Shown here: positions 45,307-56,197 of the stretch, piece by piece
Layout of the letters: the number at the start of each line of letters is the position of its first letter
How positions within the stretch are numbered: the stretch's first letter is position 1
NCBI GenBank assembly: GCA_037179335.1
Contig: JAKZHN010000015.1
Coordinates: forward strand, 310,001 to 374,000
Direction of reading: 5' to 3'
Length of the DNA: 64,000 bases
Source of the DNA: Cyclaneusma minus
Taxonomy: Eukaryota; Ascomycota; Leotiomycetes; Marthamycetales; Marthamycetaceae
Notes under the pieces: generated by a model
What the model was told of the DNA's origin: nothing
The model's input: only the letters and a program-made list of their open reading frames with translations
Databases searched by the model: none
Made by a program: the position numbers and the translations under genes

Positions 45307-46002
45307 ATGCCTCTGAGATTTAGAGCAACTCAGCTACCCGTTCTACACCAGGTTCCAAACCCTTTTGGTCTCGCTCCACCTTTTGCTACAGAGCCCAGAG
45401 ACATTCCGAGAGCCAGTAACAGCCCTGCCACGGAGACCAGTCAGCCCATTCTTCCACGTTCTTCCCAGGCTACTATCTCTACCAAAATGCAGACTGACTG
45501 TCCCGCCGCTAAGCGTATCAAACACATGACACAGCAGCCCACCAACAGCTCTAGCCTTGCCTTGCCAGGCCAGCGCGGTAAGACCAAGCTCCTGGAATAT
45601 CTCAGGAAGCAAGTGCTAAGCTCCGAGCTTGCGTTGCAAGACCAGCGCAAAAAGAATCCCTTGGAATTGAGCAAAGAAGGCAAGTTAATATTTTGATCGG
45701 GGCTTATGCCGCCTTCTCAAGTCACCAGCAGCAGCCAAAAGTTCGGTGGTCACAAGACCGCAACTCGCGCCACTAGTCATCCCGAGTTTGAGACTGCAAA
45801 TGATGACGAGAATAACTATGGTGATGACCCTGGCTCTGTCGGACCCATTTTCAAGTCTATAGAAACGGACGATGCCCCTGACTGTCAAGCGTTGCTTGTT
45901 GATGACGAAAGTGACGAGGGGCTCGACGAGGAGTTCGAGGAGAGGATCGAGAGGGAAGTCATGGAGGAGATGATGAAGCAATACGAGGAGGATTCCGAGT
46001 AG
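45307..46002 (+). CDS. possible acidic protein with GC-AG intron (uncertain)
   Basis: Two frame-compatible ORFs lie in tandem. The first, from the ATG at 45307, encodes Pro/Ser/Thr-rich sequence with a basic KRIKHM stretch, then a charged helix (GKTKLLEYLRKQVLSSELAL). The second encodes an acidic tail (DDESDEGLDEEFEERIEREV). They join if a 42-base GC-AG intron (45680-45721, donor AG-GCAAGT) is removed, giving SKE-V-TSSSQK. Without it the first frame stops at 45696. The GC donor fits its consensus well. No family is recognised, and a decayed gene is possible. Confidence 0.35.
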
Positions 46003-46029
46003 GGAGTAGTTGACGGTTTGTAAGAGATT

Positions 46030-46268
46030 GCAGTTTGAAACTGCAGAGTGGGAACTCAGGTGCAAGGCTCAACTGAATTGCTACTTTCAGTTTGAGGGTT
46101 CAGCTGAACAGCATCAACCTGGCAACTGGCAAGAAAAACTCTAACTCCTAGTGCCACCAATCCGGAATTAAACTGGCAGTTTGAGCTTCAAACAGTCAAA
46201 CTACATGGAATTGTCAGTCCGAGCTCTAAATTGAACTGGGTATTCCAGTTTGAGGTCCAAACTGGAAT
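46030..46268. repeat. cluster of CAGTTTGA-type inverted repeats
   Basis: Several short hairpins share one motif. gcagtttgaaactgc lies at 46030-46044. gtttgagcttcaaac lies at 46179-46193. attccagtttg/caaactggaat has 11-bp arms and a 5-base loop at 46242-46268. Single copies of cagtttgag lie between. The repeated use of one motif in both orientations is not expected by chance. Confidence 0.6.
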
Positions 46269-47527
46269 TTTCAGATTGTTACCAGCTGTCACGGCACTAA
46301 GCCTGGTGCATCACTACCAACTAGGCCAAAAGCACGAGTTGCTAAGCTGGAGACTTAGGCTCGGTGATGCCATATATGCTGACTACGAGCAGGATTCAGG
46401 ACCGTGACACCAGCCCTGCCCAGAGCTTTCTTTTATAAATAGGAGGAGCCCCTCGCCGCGAAACCCTGGCGTTCAAAGTTCTTTTGTTACTTCCACGCTA
46501 TAACGACCCTCGATAGCTCGACTCAGACAGTGGTTAAAGAGAGTGTGTTCATGTTCCGCTGGAAAATCTGTATCAGATTCCTGTATCATGTTTCGAAGTA
46601 TTTCCATGAGTAAAACTCGCACTTTACCACGCAAACGAAACGGTTTCTCATTAAACCTTTATCGTATCTAAACCTTTAAGTCTCGATGACCGCTGCATCT
46701 AATTGCTATTATTGGTGTAGAATCTCGCTGCCTCTGTTGCTTTCGTAGATGTGGATTGATTTCGCGACGCCAACTTTTGAACTTTCTTATTGGTGAGGAA
46801 TATGTTTCCGGGGTTCTGAAGTCTAAACACAGCCTACCCGGGGTTCAACTTGTAAGCTTTGAGTTTCATAAGACAAAATTCCTAGGAATAAACCAGTACT
46901 CGGCAAATATGCAGGATAGACTTGGGGGATAGAAAAACAAGCAAAATCTCACAAGTTAGCGTACCTATATAAACAACATTATTGGAGGCAAGGGATATTA
47001 GGAAGGAATCCAGGGGTGGTATACCCAGAGTAGGAGAATCCACCCCCAGGTTTCTGCTATCTTGTTGCTATAAACCGGCGAGTTTCAAGGTCTCCATTCT
47101 CTGTCGTAATATCACAGACCAAGCGGTACCCTACGACGCCGAATATCACATCCCTGACCGCCCGCTGAGACTAGCGGCAAACCGTTTCATACCTCGCTTG
47201 CCGTTTTTGGCTTAGTTTCAGCGCTAGCGGTCCTCGCTTGCCGCTCTTGCGGAGCTGGGGTGCTTAAAAGAATTCAGATCTCGCGCCACCCTCCTTCTTC
47301 TTTTCTTTTTCTACATCAACCTCCAACTACCTGGCTTACTCGACTACAACTCACACAACTTCAACTCACACAATTACTCAGTCTCATTGCCAGCCTCGAG
47401 TACCTCAAGCGCAGCCTCTCAACTGCATCTCACGTACCTCGCTTCATCTTTCCATCCACTCGACATTACACAACTCTCCGTCATCTACCCGAGAAATTCT
47501 ACTCAAGAATCCCGGCTGCATTGTGAA
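46269..47527. other. intergenic; possible LTR-like remnant
   Basis: tgtcacgg near 46287 and ccgtgaca near 46402 are an inverted pair, followed by tataaatagg at about 46434. This resembles pieces of a long terminal repeat, but no second copy, primer site or pol ORF is present. Further on, the leader of the SANT-like gene is C/T-rich. Confidence 0.3.
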
Positions 47528-47959
47528 ATGGCATCTTCCCAAGCCGTCAAGGTTCCAGTGCGATGGACCAACGCCGAGACAGATTACTGGGTCGATGTAA
47601 TCAAGCCGGAGTTCGAACGTCAGATGGAAGACGCAACAGATGCTTACGAGCAGTACAAGCGCGAACATCCCGGCAGCATGATCCCGCTTCCTGCGCCACG
47701 TGATGTGATGGGAGAAATCTGGGCCGAACTCGCCGACCAATTCACCGAATACGCTAAGGAAAATGGATGGCCACCTCGTCCATTCGATGGCAAGAAGCTG
47801 CGTACGAGGTACTGGCAAGAGAAGAAGGACAAGGAAGTTGGCAGAATGACAACGCGCGAGTGGCGAGCGTCGCGAGCCCAGAAATCCACGGCAGCTGAAC
47901 CGAACAGCAATGGTGGAGACGATGAAGGCATGTGGGCTGGAGATCAAGAAGGGATTTAG
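47528..47959 (+). CDS. Myb/SANT-like domain protein A
   Basis: A single exon encodes 143 residues. After MASSQAVKVPV, a Trp-spaced domain follows: RWTNAETDYWVDVIKPEF, then APRDVMGEIWAELADQFTEYAK, then NGWPPRPFDGKKLRTRYW and EKKDKEVG. The regular Trp spacing and charged helices resemble Myb/SANT- or trihelix-like DNA-binding domains. The gene at 49033 encodes the same pattern (RWT..E..HW..VI.PEF, MWIWKALSDELTDHAK, HGWKVREY..KSL..R). The pair is therefore a tandem duplication. The C-terminus is short and acidic. Function unknown; a transcription factor or transposon-derived DNA binder are both possible. Confidence 0.65.
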   Translation: MASSQAVKVPVRWTNAETDYWVDVIKPEFERQMEDATDAYEQYKREHPGSMIPLPAPRDVMGEIWAELADQFTEYAKENGWPPRPFDGKKLRTRYWQEKKDKEVGRMTTREWRASRAQKSTAAEPNSNGGDDEGMWAGDQEGI

Positions 47960-48520
47960 GACCGCTCTCGAGTACGTACATTCTTTAAGTTGCTTTGATT
48001 GGGAAATTGAGGACAGGTCCGGGTCCGACAACAATGGTTCATTGCTGACTTTGCACACAGCCCGTTGCCCGACATCGAGATCAAGGGAGTCGTGGTCCCC
48101 GCGGAAAAGGTTAAAGGATGAGAGTGGGCAGTTTGAGAAGCGACTCTCTCCTAGCCTGGATAGCTGGGTCATGGATGCTGGAAATGGGATAGCGAATGGT
48201 CTTGAAATTGTTCCTGCTGCTTTTGCGCGGAATTAGATTCTCCTCTCGGCCGGATGGGTGATGCTATGGCGATAGCAACTCAGCTGTTTTTGGGGCAAGA
48301 TCCATGGATGATGGACAGTCACGCACTCGATGAAAGCAGCAGCCATCGTTCATCCGCAGAGAAATAATCCTCCGCGATGTAGATATGGAATACGATGAAT
48401 CTTCCCGTTGTCGTATATTGTTTGCAAATATGGCGCCCAAGGATAAACCTCTCCACTCTAATTTTATTTTTGGCAGGCCAGTAGTTTATCAGACGGTTTG
48501 AAAGCGCGTGAACGGTGAGT

Positions 48521-48806
48521 AGGGCTGGCAATAAATCGGGTCGAATTAAGTCCCTGACCAAGCCCAACCCGTTAACCCCTAGGTTGCTGAGCCGATCCAC
48601 GGGTCTGTAAAAAGCAGATGGGAGCGACATTCTACCTTAGAATCAGCTTTTGAGATTTGAATGATTTTCAAGCCTTGGTCAGCTGACCTGTATGACCTAT
48701 TCGACTGATTCGACCCCCTGAATTGGGTCAAGAGTGTAGCCCAGCCCGACCCAGCCCACGGGCTACCCATTCGACCCATGAATCCACCCAACTTAATGAC
48801 AGCCCT
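48521..48806. mobile_element. hAT-like MITE, about 286 bp
   Basis: The ends agggctggca and tgacagccct are inverted copies with one mismatch. The sub-terminal sequence is rich in cgggtc on the left and gacccagcccacggg/attcgaccc on the right. This is the usual look of hAT-derived MITEs (AGGGCTGNCA ends). No transposase frame. An 8-bp target-site duplication was not recognised. It lies between the two SANT-like paralogues. Confidence 0.65.
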
Positions 48807-49032
48807 GCGTGTGAGGAGTTCAACTGATGCCGAAATGGATCACAATATCCCAAATGAAACTTAGACCTCCTATATCTTTCCTCTCTTTTCCTTCTCATCC
48901 ATTCTTCGACGGCCAGACATATCCAAGCACATTTCCACATCTCCCTCAAATGCCAGTTTGAACTACTATCTCGGTCTCACTCTTTGGTCAACCTCTCGAA
49001 CATCTATCTGTTTGTTAAGCTCTACCCGCAAG

Positions 49033-50070
49033 ATGCCACCACGCTGGACGAAAGAAGAAGCTCACCACTGGGACACCGTCATCGTCCCAGAGTTCTATGC
49101 CCGCAAAGCTGCTGCCGATGCCTCCTTCTTTGCTGCAGAAAAGAAACATAAGCTCGCAGGCACCGATAACCCGATGCGCGCTCCCGGGAAAATGTGGATT
49201 TGGAAGGCACTGTCAGATGAGCTTACGGACCACGCCAAGGCGCACGGCTGGAAAGTCCGCGAATACTATACGGCGAAAAGTCTTCATGCGCGCCACTATG
49301 ATGAGATCAAAGCTGCCGAAAAGGCTGCCAAGAATGGTCTTGTGAGCGATGACGGAGCTGTGAGTGATTTTCTTCCTATACGTACAGCGGGATTAAATAA
49401 GTCCGCACCCCCTGGGCCTCTTCCTGAATCATCTACGCAATATGAATACAGTCGCTAACAGAGAGTACAACAGGACGAAAGCCAGCAAGATTCCGCAGTC
49501 GAATCTGATTCTTCCAGTCAGCCTGAATCTCAACCGTCTACCCGCAAGCATCCCGGAGCCCCCACCGACGCCAGCAATGTTCCTAGCAAGTCTGCTTCAA
49601 GCAACTCCACTCTAAGCAAGTTCGCTCCAAGCAACTCCACTCCAAGCAACTCCACTCCCCTCCCACAGCCTCTCAACCCAGCCCCCGTCACCCACCTCTC
49701 CCTCTCCACATCCTCCGCACACTCCCCAACCCACTCTCACCCCCCATACCTCACTCATCACCCCCACCAGCCTTTCCCGCTCTACACCTTCTCAAACATT
49801 TCTCACCAACAAGCCGCTTGCAGAGCGGCCCAAAACCACATCCGCAGCCCCCAACACCCCCATCGCCGACCCCCGTTCTCTCCCAAACTCTCCGCCAAGA
49901 ACGAGACCAGCTCGAGGAGCATCCCGACTGGTTCGAAGCCGGGCAGGCCCCCCGGGACGAAGTGCGCAGAATTATGGATAACGAGATTAGCGGTTGTGCT
50001 AGGGAGGAGAATGAGGAGGAGGATGGAAGATGATGGGAAGGGGAGGGGGTTCTTTCTGGGATGGCGCTGA
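49033..50070 (+). CDS. Myb/SANT-like domain protein B (3' end uncertain)
   Basis: Exon 1 (49033-49359) encodes 109 residues: MPPRWTKEEAHHWDTVIVPEF, AAEKKHKLAG, MWIWKALSDELTDHAKAHGW and a charged tail, paralogous to protein A at 47528. A 114-base intron joins it in frame to 49474, which continues DESQQDSAVESDSS and a Ser/Pro/Thr-rich region with tandem SNSTPSNSTP. That frame stays open to 50070. A different frame (about 49790-50033) has a better-looking acidic helix (LRQERDQLEEHPDWFEAGQ), so a further intron or a frameshift between about 49660 and 49800 is likely. The true C-terminus is unresolved. Confidence 0.6.
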
Positions 50071-50737
50071 CGGCTGACGCGCTGCTGGGATTGGGGAATG
50101 GCGGAGGGTGAGGCTGTGGCGGGAATGGTGGCGGCGCGCTCATATGGATAATGGAGTTTCTTTTTGGGTGGGTCGGGGATAGCATGGGTGATGGAATTTG
50201 GTCGGAATGTGGAAGTGGTCCTGGGGATGCTTTTATGGGTAGTAGCTAGGACCAGTGGAGAAGTAGTCTTAGGCATCATGGTTGGCGCGAATGAACTCTT
50301 CTTTCCATTGAACTGCATGATGGAAAGCAAAGAGCGTTGCAAGTATTTGACTCAGTATTGCACAAAATGGAGTGATCTGGAAAGTGAAGATTCAAGTACA
50401 GACTACAGTCTGGAGACTCCATCTCCATGCATACTTGCCACTGAATCCCGAGCGACTACCGGTCGTCATTATCATTTATCAACGGTAAATTCATTATTAT
50501 GCTAGGTACATACCACTATGCCGCTACGCCGATATGCAATCATACCACCCATTATGCTATGCCAAAAAACGCCCAAGCCCCCTTTCACAAGTCGTATATA
50601 TCCGTCACATCGACATCCTCACGCCTCACCTCACCACGTGACCACATCACCAGCCCTCTTCCAGGCATCGTGCAAGCCACCACGAGCACATAATATAACC
50701 ACCTCACCCATCTCCACCCTTTCCCCTTTCTCATCTT
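50071..50737. other. convergent 3' flanks
   Basis: No gene seen. SANT-like gene B and the sugar transporter end toward each other here. The plus-strand ORF at 50164-50505 shows no domain. Confidence 0.45.
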
Positions 50738-53174
50738 CTACGCCTTAGCAGCCCCAGCATCCCTCGCCTCACTCGCCTCCGTCATATCGGCCAAAATCCT
50801 CCTCTGGCGATCCAAATCCGCACTCCCCGCCGTATCCCCAAACACCTTATCCATCTCCTCCAGCGTCCGTCCATTCGTCTCTCTTACAAAGAAGAATGTC
50901 CAGATACCGGACAGCAGACAGAAGACGGCGAAGAAGAGGTAGGCGCCCCAGTTGGTGTTTTCAACGAGTGGGGGCGTGATGAGGCCGATTATGAAGTTGT
51001 TTCTGTGCGGTTTTTGTCAGTCATTGCGAAGTGAAGATGAAACGAGTCAAAACGATGCACAAGTATTACTTACAGCCAGTTCGAACAAGTCGACAACGCA
51101 ACTCCCTTCGCCCTCAAACTACTCGGGAATATCTCACTCGGCATAGCCCAGGGCACCGGACCCCAACTTGACCCAAACGCCAGCATGTAAAACAGCAAAA
51201 ACGCCACACTCGTCCAACCAGCAGCGCGATGTGCCGGCCAGTCATCCGAATACTTGCCCACGAGGATAGCAATAATAGCATGCGCGATAAACATAAACAG
51301 CGATCCCCAGAGCAGCAAGGGCTTGCGGCCAAAGCGGTCCATTGTGTAGATAGTGGTGGCGACGCCGATGAGTTGGCAGACGTTGAGCACGCCGGACATG
51401 ACGAGCTGCATGTCGTAGTCAAGTCCCATGGTTTCGAAGAGCGTGGGAGAGTAGTAGATCAATGCATTGATGCCGACGAATTGTTGGAAGAACATGAGGC
51501 CCACACCGATATGCGTGCGCTTGATACAACCCTTTCTCAGCGTATCCGCCCAGCTCGCGACTTCCAGCTTAAACCGATTCGCCACAGTCTTTTCCTGCAA
51601 GTTGGGATGGCGCTCGGCGCTGATTTCTTTGTGCGAACAGACCTCGGCGCGAATTTCGAGCCATTCTTGCTTGACGAGGATGTGGTCGGTGGGGAGGCGG
51701 CGGAGACGGGAGAGCGAGGTGAGGGCTTCTTCGTCACGGCCGGCTTGCACGAGCCAGCGGGGGGAAAAGGGGAGGAAGAGGATGCCGGCGGCGAGGATGA
51801 GGGCGGGGATGATTTGGAGGAGGAAGGGGAGGCGCCAGGACCATTCGCCGGCCATGTAGCGGGTGCCGTAGGTGATCCAATAGGCGACTACGATTCCGAA
51901 GACGATGGCGAATTCTTCCAAGACCTGTCACGCGTTAGAAGGTGTGACTTCAAGAATGGAAAATAGGGAAACGAAGAAAAGACAGTAAGAAACAAGGATT
52001 AACACGTACAAGTAGGGTTCCACGGATTTCAGCAGGAGCAATTTCCGCAATGTAAAGGGGGGCAACCATGGAGAGCATACCAATCCCAATACCACCAATC
52101 AAACGGGCAACGACGAGCATTCCATACCCAGTAGAGCCAGTCTGGAGCGCACTTCCAATGAGGAAAATGACGACTGCGAAAACAATGGAGTACTTCCGGG
52201 AATACTTGTCTGCAATCCAGCCCTGATTGAAAGCTCCGATTAAAGCGCCAAGTTCTATCATGGCGGTCAACAGACCTTTCCAGAAGCCGGATCCACTGTC
52301 AGCCACACGTGGAAATTCGTCGAGGAACTGGTCCATTACTAGGATGACAGATACTACTCCTTGGTCGTAGCCAAAAAGCAGTCCGCTCAGGGTGGAGAAG
52401 ATGGCACATAATGCGACGAAAGGGGTTGCGACTGTTCCTTTGAGTCCGGTGGGTCTGTTGATGAATTAGAAACTTGTCGTAGAAGTTTTAACTTTGCGCA
52501 AGTCAAAACACAAAATTGAAAATAGGGGTAAAATATCCGTGACACCCTGAATGTTCCAAAGACCCAGAGTAGAATGATACCCATGGAATTGTGGAGGGGG
52601 AGACTAGCATGTGGAAAGTTGCTGATTGACAAAATGCACCCGAGACATGTGATATCCATCAAGCACCCGTCATCGTTTTAAGATACGGCTGTCAATGTCT
52701 CCCGGTCGAGCGGTCCTCGTACAGTGATTGACTCCAAGCATGACTTCCTGTCTGGTGGTCAGAGAAATCGAATTTCTCATCACATAACGTAACAAGGGTT
52801 GTATGAGTCTCGTAACCAGTTGTTTGCCGCAAAGACAATTTGTCAGGTTTCCCAAGCGAGATTTGAGTCCAGTAAAGATCGTCTGTCTCGAATATCCATT
52901 GCTTTTTGCATCTCGCAAAAGGACGACTTCAACAAACGACAAAAGGGGGTGGATACGATGCAAAATTCAAGCAACGGGGATTGAAGCGGGCGGAAGCGGA
53001 AGTCAAAAACATGAGATGACAGGTGAAAGCAGATTGGCAAGCGAACCGAGACAAAAGTGGCAGGACGTACACATATTGCTCTCTCGCCTGGCGAGTCTCA
53101 ACCGTCTGGAGGCTCAGGTCGTTGGCAACGACACCAACAGCCTCATCGGCCTTCAAAGCATCGGCGCCGGCCAT
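50738..53174 (-). CDS. MFS sugar transporter (hexose/quinate family)
   Basis: Four exons (53174-53071, 52454-52010, 51924-51074, 51002-50738) encode 554 residues. Sugar-porter motifs are all present: GLLFGYDQGVVS in TM1, DKYSRKYS after TM2, RLIGGIGIGMLSMVAPLYIAE, PFSPRWL (PESPR-like), QQFVGINALIYYSP in TM7, DRFGRKPLL, and ETNGRTLEE (PETKGR-like) at the end. Twelve helices are expected, in the plasma membrane. The first exon (MAGADALKADEAVG to EQYV) is separated by 616 bases, long for this genome, but the split codon GT-A restores frame. Substrate cannot be deduced by eye. Confidence 0.92.
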
Positions 53175-55890
53175 TCTCGATTCGTCGGGTGCTCGGTGGT
53201 GGCGTTTCAAACTACAAAGTCATGATACGGGAGTGACAGACGGTGCGGCGGACGGGAGGGACGGGCTGGCGCGAGGGCAACACGCAGTGGTGATTCGCGA
53301 GAGGCAAACGACAGAAAGCGAGTGGCGTGGACTTAGCTGGACGTTTGGTGTTGTTGTGGATGAGAGTTGTCGATGTTAAATATGAGAATTGATGGAATGT
53401 TCTACGAAAGTGCCGTCTTTTTACCCCACATCGCGCGCAAGGCATGGGCCGCCAGTCCGCGCTATCGTTATCAAGAGTCCCATGGCATGTGACCGCCTTG
53501 TGCTGGGGATGAGTTGTCTTTGTGTGCCAAGTTTCTCTCTTCGCGGGGTAAACGACTGGAGTGTTACTCTTTCTATCACCCTTGAACAATAATGTGATGT
53601 TGGTTTCGAGATGATGTATTGAAATCTTTCCATTATCGAAGTTGCTCGTCCGACAAGGCTGTGAAATTACCTAAGCTGTGCAACGCCATGACCGCCCCTG
53701 ATGGGCCCATCGGACACAGCTCTCCCGCGGCGGCGGGCTCCCAAGAAGCGGCCATCTCCACTCTCAGCCGGGTGAGTGGAGTTTCCCTGTACAAGTCATC
53801 CCCAAAACGGCGTCGAAAACATGGGGTAAGAGAGACTGCATCGGAACAATGCCGAAAGTCATGGAATCGTGGGCCAAGATAACAAACCGCCGTCGAAATC
53901 TAGATCACCACCGAAAATCGAGATCGAGAGCGTGAGGGGCGGGTCGAGGGGACGGCACGAGGACAGAGTCAAGTGTGAGCATTGGAGAGTCAGAGCGCGA
54001 AGGGACGAATCGACGATGAGAACATGAGTGGGGCGAAGAAGAAAGCTGAGAATCCGGAAAACCTCGACATGAGCCTTCGAAATCTCGACATGGAGACTTG
54101 ACTCCGGCGGCGGCTTGAGAGACGACGACACGCAAGCCACCACGGTGGACTTCGCATCGAGCCATGGACTCGGAGAAGTCTAGATAGACGCCACGGTGAC
54201 ACAAAAGTCAAATACGAAGCTTCGCGGCACCGCTACGCTGGTCTTCTGTCGTCGGATTCGCTGGCTTGCCGCGCCAACTTTGGCGACTTCGACGGTAGGC
54301 CGCCCGGGCTCGTGGTCCAGAACGACATATCTCGCTTCAGCTGCGTGCCGTCCGCGTTTCCATCGGATTCCAGCTCTCGGACTCGGCCCAATTCAAGGAC
54401 AGGGCTCCGGCTCGAAAGATGCTGCCGGATCAGTGCTCTACCATGGTCGCTGTCCGGGTTCGGTCGGTGAAGGTCTGGATCTAGGCTGTACCTGGGTGTC
54501 TGTAGTAAGTTGAGCGAGCCGTCTGCTCAGGGTTTTGACGCAGTGAAGAGTCATTTCTTATTCATCTCCTCGCGTCTCTCGAATCACGATTACCTGATAC
54601 TCAGCAAACAATATTGAACTTGTCCCTTCTGTACGGCTCCAAGACCGAGGATGTCCCTGCCTCCCGTGCCTTACAAATCCCCAAATCGGCCCCCTTGGTG
54701 GCTTGCAACAGGATGGCGATTCTGCATCTCTGTTCATATGTGTACGTATACCTCGTTTCATTCAGATGAAGGGGTAGCCCCCAGCCTTACGAGGTCACCA
54801 CACTGCTAGCTCAATTTTGCCCTCTTTTCGTAACTTGCAGCTTCGCGAAATACGTCCCGAAACGATGCATCATCAGGATGACGGAATACCTCGCCGTCTC
54901 CATGCATTGGACGCAACATCAAAACTCGTTGCTTCTCGTTTTTCCTATCAGTTTCCCCTTTCCAGCAATCAAAGGACCCCATTCCATATCTACAGTCATC
55001 CATGTCGCCATGCAGCCGCTTGCTGGTAGCCATCGTCATCTTCATCTTCAATGTCACCCAGCACCAACCAATCACTTCTCAAACATCGTCAGGCAACAGA
55101 ATCTCAAAGCCTCGGTTCCGAGACATGGCTTTCTGTGCAAGGCTGGACTCTGTTCTCGTGCCGCATCTACCTAACAGGGGACCAACAATGACCCGACCCC
55201 ATCACCGCCCCCAAACCCGCTCATGCATCATCTGAGTATCTGAGACATTGGCAAACTTATGTCCCCAAACCCCTACATCCAATAATAACGCTTACTCAGT
55301 CCAAGCCAAACCACCTGTATGTACATGTATGTCTCGGGCGAAATTCTTCAACGCCACCAGCCCTATCAAGTCGCCAAGTCACACAACACTTGGAATTCTG
55401 CAATGCCAATCTGCAAGACGACGTGAAGATTGGGGATACGTACCCATACCGCACCTTCACTCTTTCGCATCTACCAAGACGAGCCATGGTCTCAGTGGAA
55501 CTGTTGCTGAGCAGACGGTGAGAGAGAAGCTTGGAAGCAGAATCCTAGACTCAGGTTGACTTTGTGCTAGCAAGCTTCAGGAGTGTGGGCGTTCCACCAA
55601 TCGAGATTGTTTTCCATTTCCATCGCCGAAAAGAGAGACCGAGGGCTACCAAGTCATGGCTCTGCGATATATTTGAGTCTTTGACTGCAATATCGGCACA
55701 GCACGCTGACTAATCACCCCTTGCTCATGAAATAGGGTGCGGTATATGCGATTTCTCAACCACAACTCGGATATCTCTCGTTTTCCCAAGATGGACAGCC
55801 GCAAACGGCCAAGAATAGTTTTCTCATAAGCTAACACATGTGTGATAGGCTGTAGGTGTTCTCCATTGTTCAGCTTGTATGAAGCTCTTT
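53175..55890. other. long intergenic region, no convincing gene
   Basis: A small ATG frame at 53689 carries a gtgagt after 28 codons and might be a first exon, but no partner exon was found. 53880-54200 is GC-rich with repeated cgaaaatcgagatcgag/ctcgacatg-type words on both strands. 54200-55560 has only chance ORFs. Confidence 0.4.
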
Positions 55891-56050
55891 TCTTGGTGCT
55901 GAATCCCTTTGTTACTTTCCAGCTCTTGCGACTTTCTTTGTGCAGGCTTGTACAAGCCAAGGATCAAAAAAGCTTGTACCTTGAGGTGCTCATCCCTTTG
56001 TCTACTTTGCAGCTCTTGCAACTTTCTTTGTGCAGGCTGGTACAAGCCAA
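55891..56050 (+). repeat. tandem duplication of a 90-bp mini-exon/intron unit
   Basis: 55902-55960 and 55992-56050 are 59-base direct copies with three substitutions and one indel, spaced 90 bases. Each contains a polypyrimidine tract, the acceptor tttgtgcag and then gct(t/g)gtacaagccaa. The sequence between (ggatcaaaaaagcttgtaccttgag-gtgctc) ends like an exon at a donor. A third partial copy (gccaaagatcaaaacggcttgtaccttga) lies in the next intron near 56302-56330. Confidence 0.75.
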
Positions 56051-56197
56051 CATGCTGTCGTCCTTGAGCTCGAGGCCGCCGCTAAGGCAATCTCCGACGA
56101 AGACCACCAAGACTCGCAATCTACCAAACGAGTCGCCTCAGCGGCTCCCGCAGCCGTCCCTCCAACGCCACTGATCGAGCAAAGCCCCGCAAACGAC

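Noticed and set aside
46287..46500. LTR retrotransposon
   Set aside because: Only a short tgtcacgg/ccgtgaca pair and a TATA-like box are seen; no second LTR, primer-binding site or polymerase frame, so not annotated as an element.
51229..51966. 245-codon plus-strand ORF
   Set aside because: Antisense shadow of the sugar transporter exon, with the acidic composition typical of such shadows.
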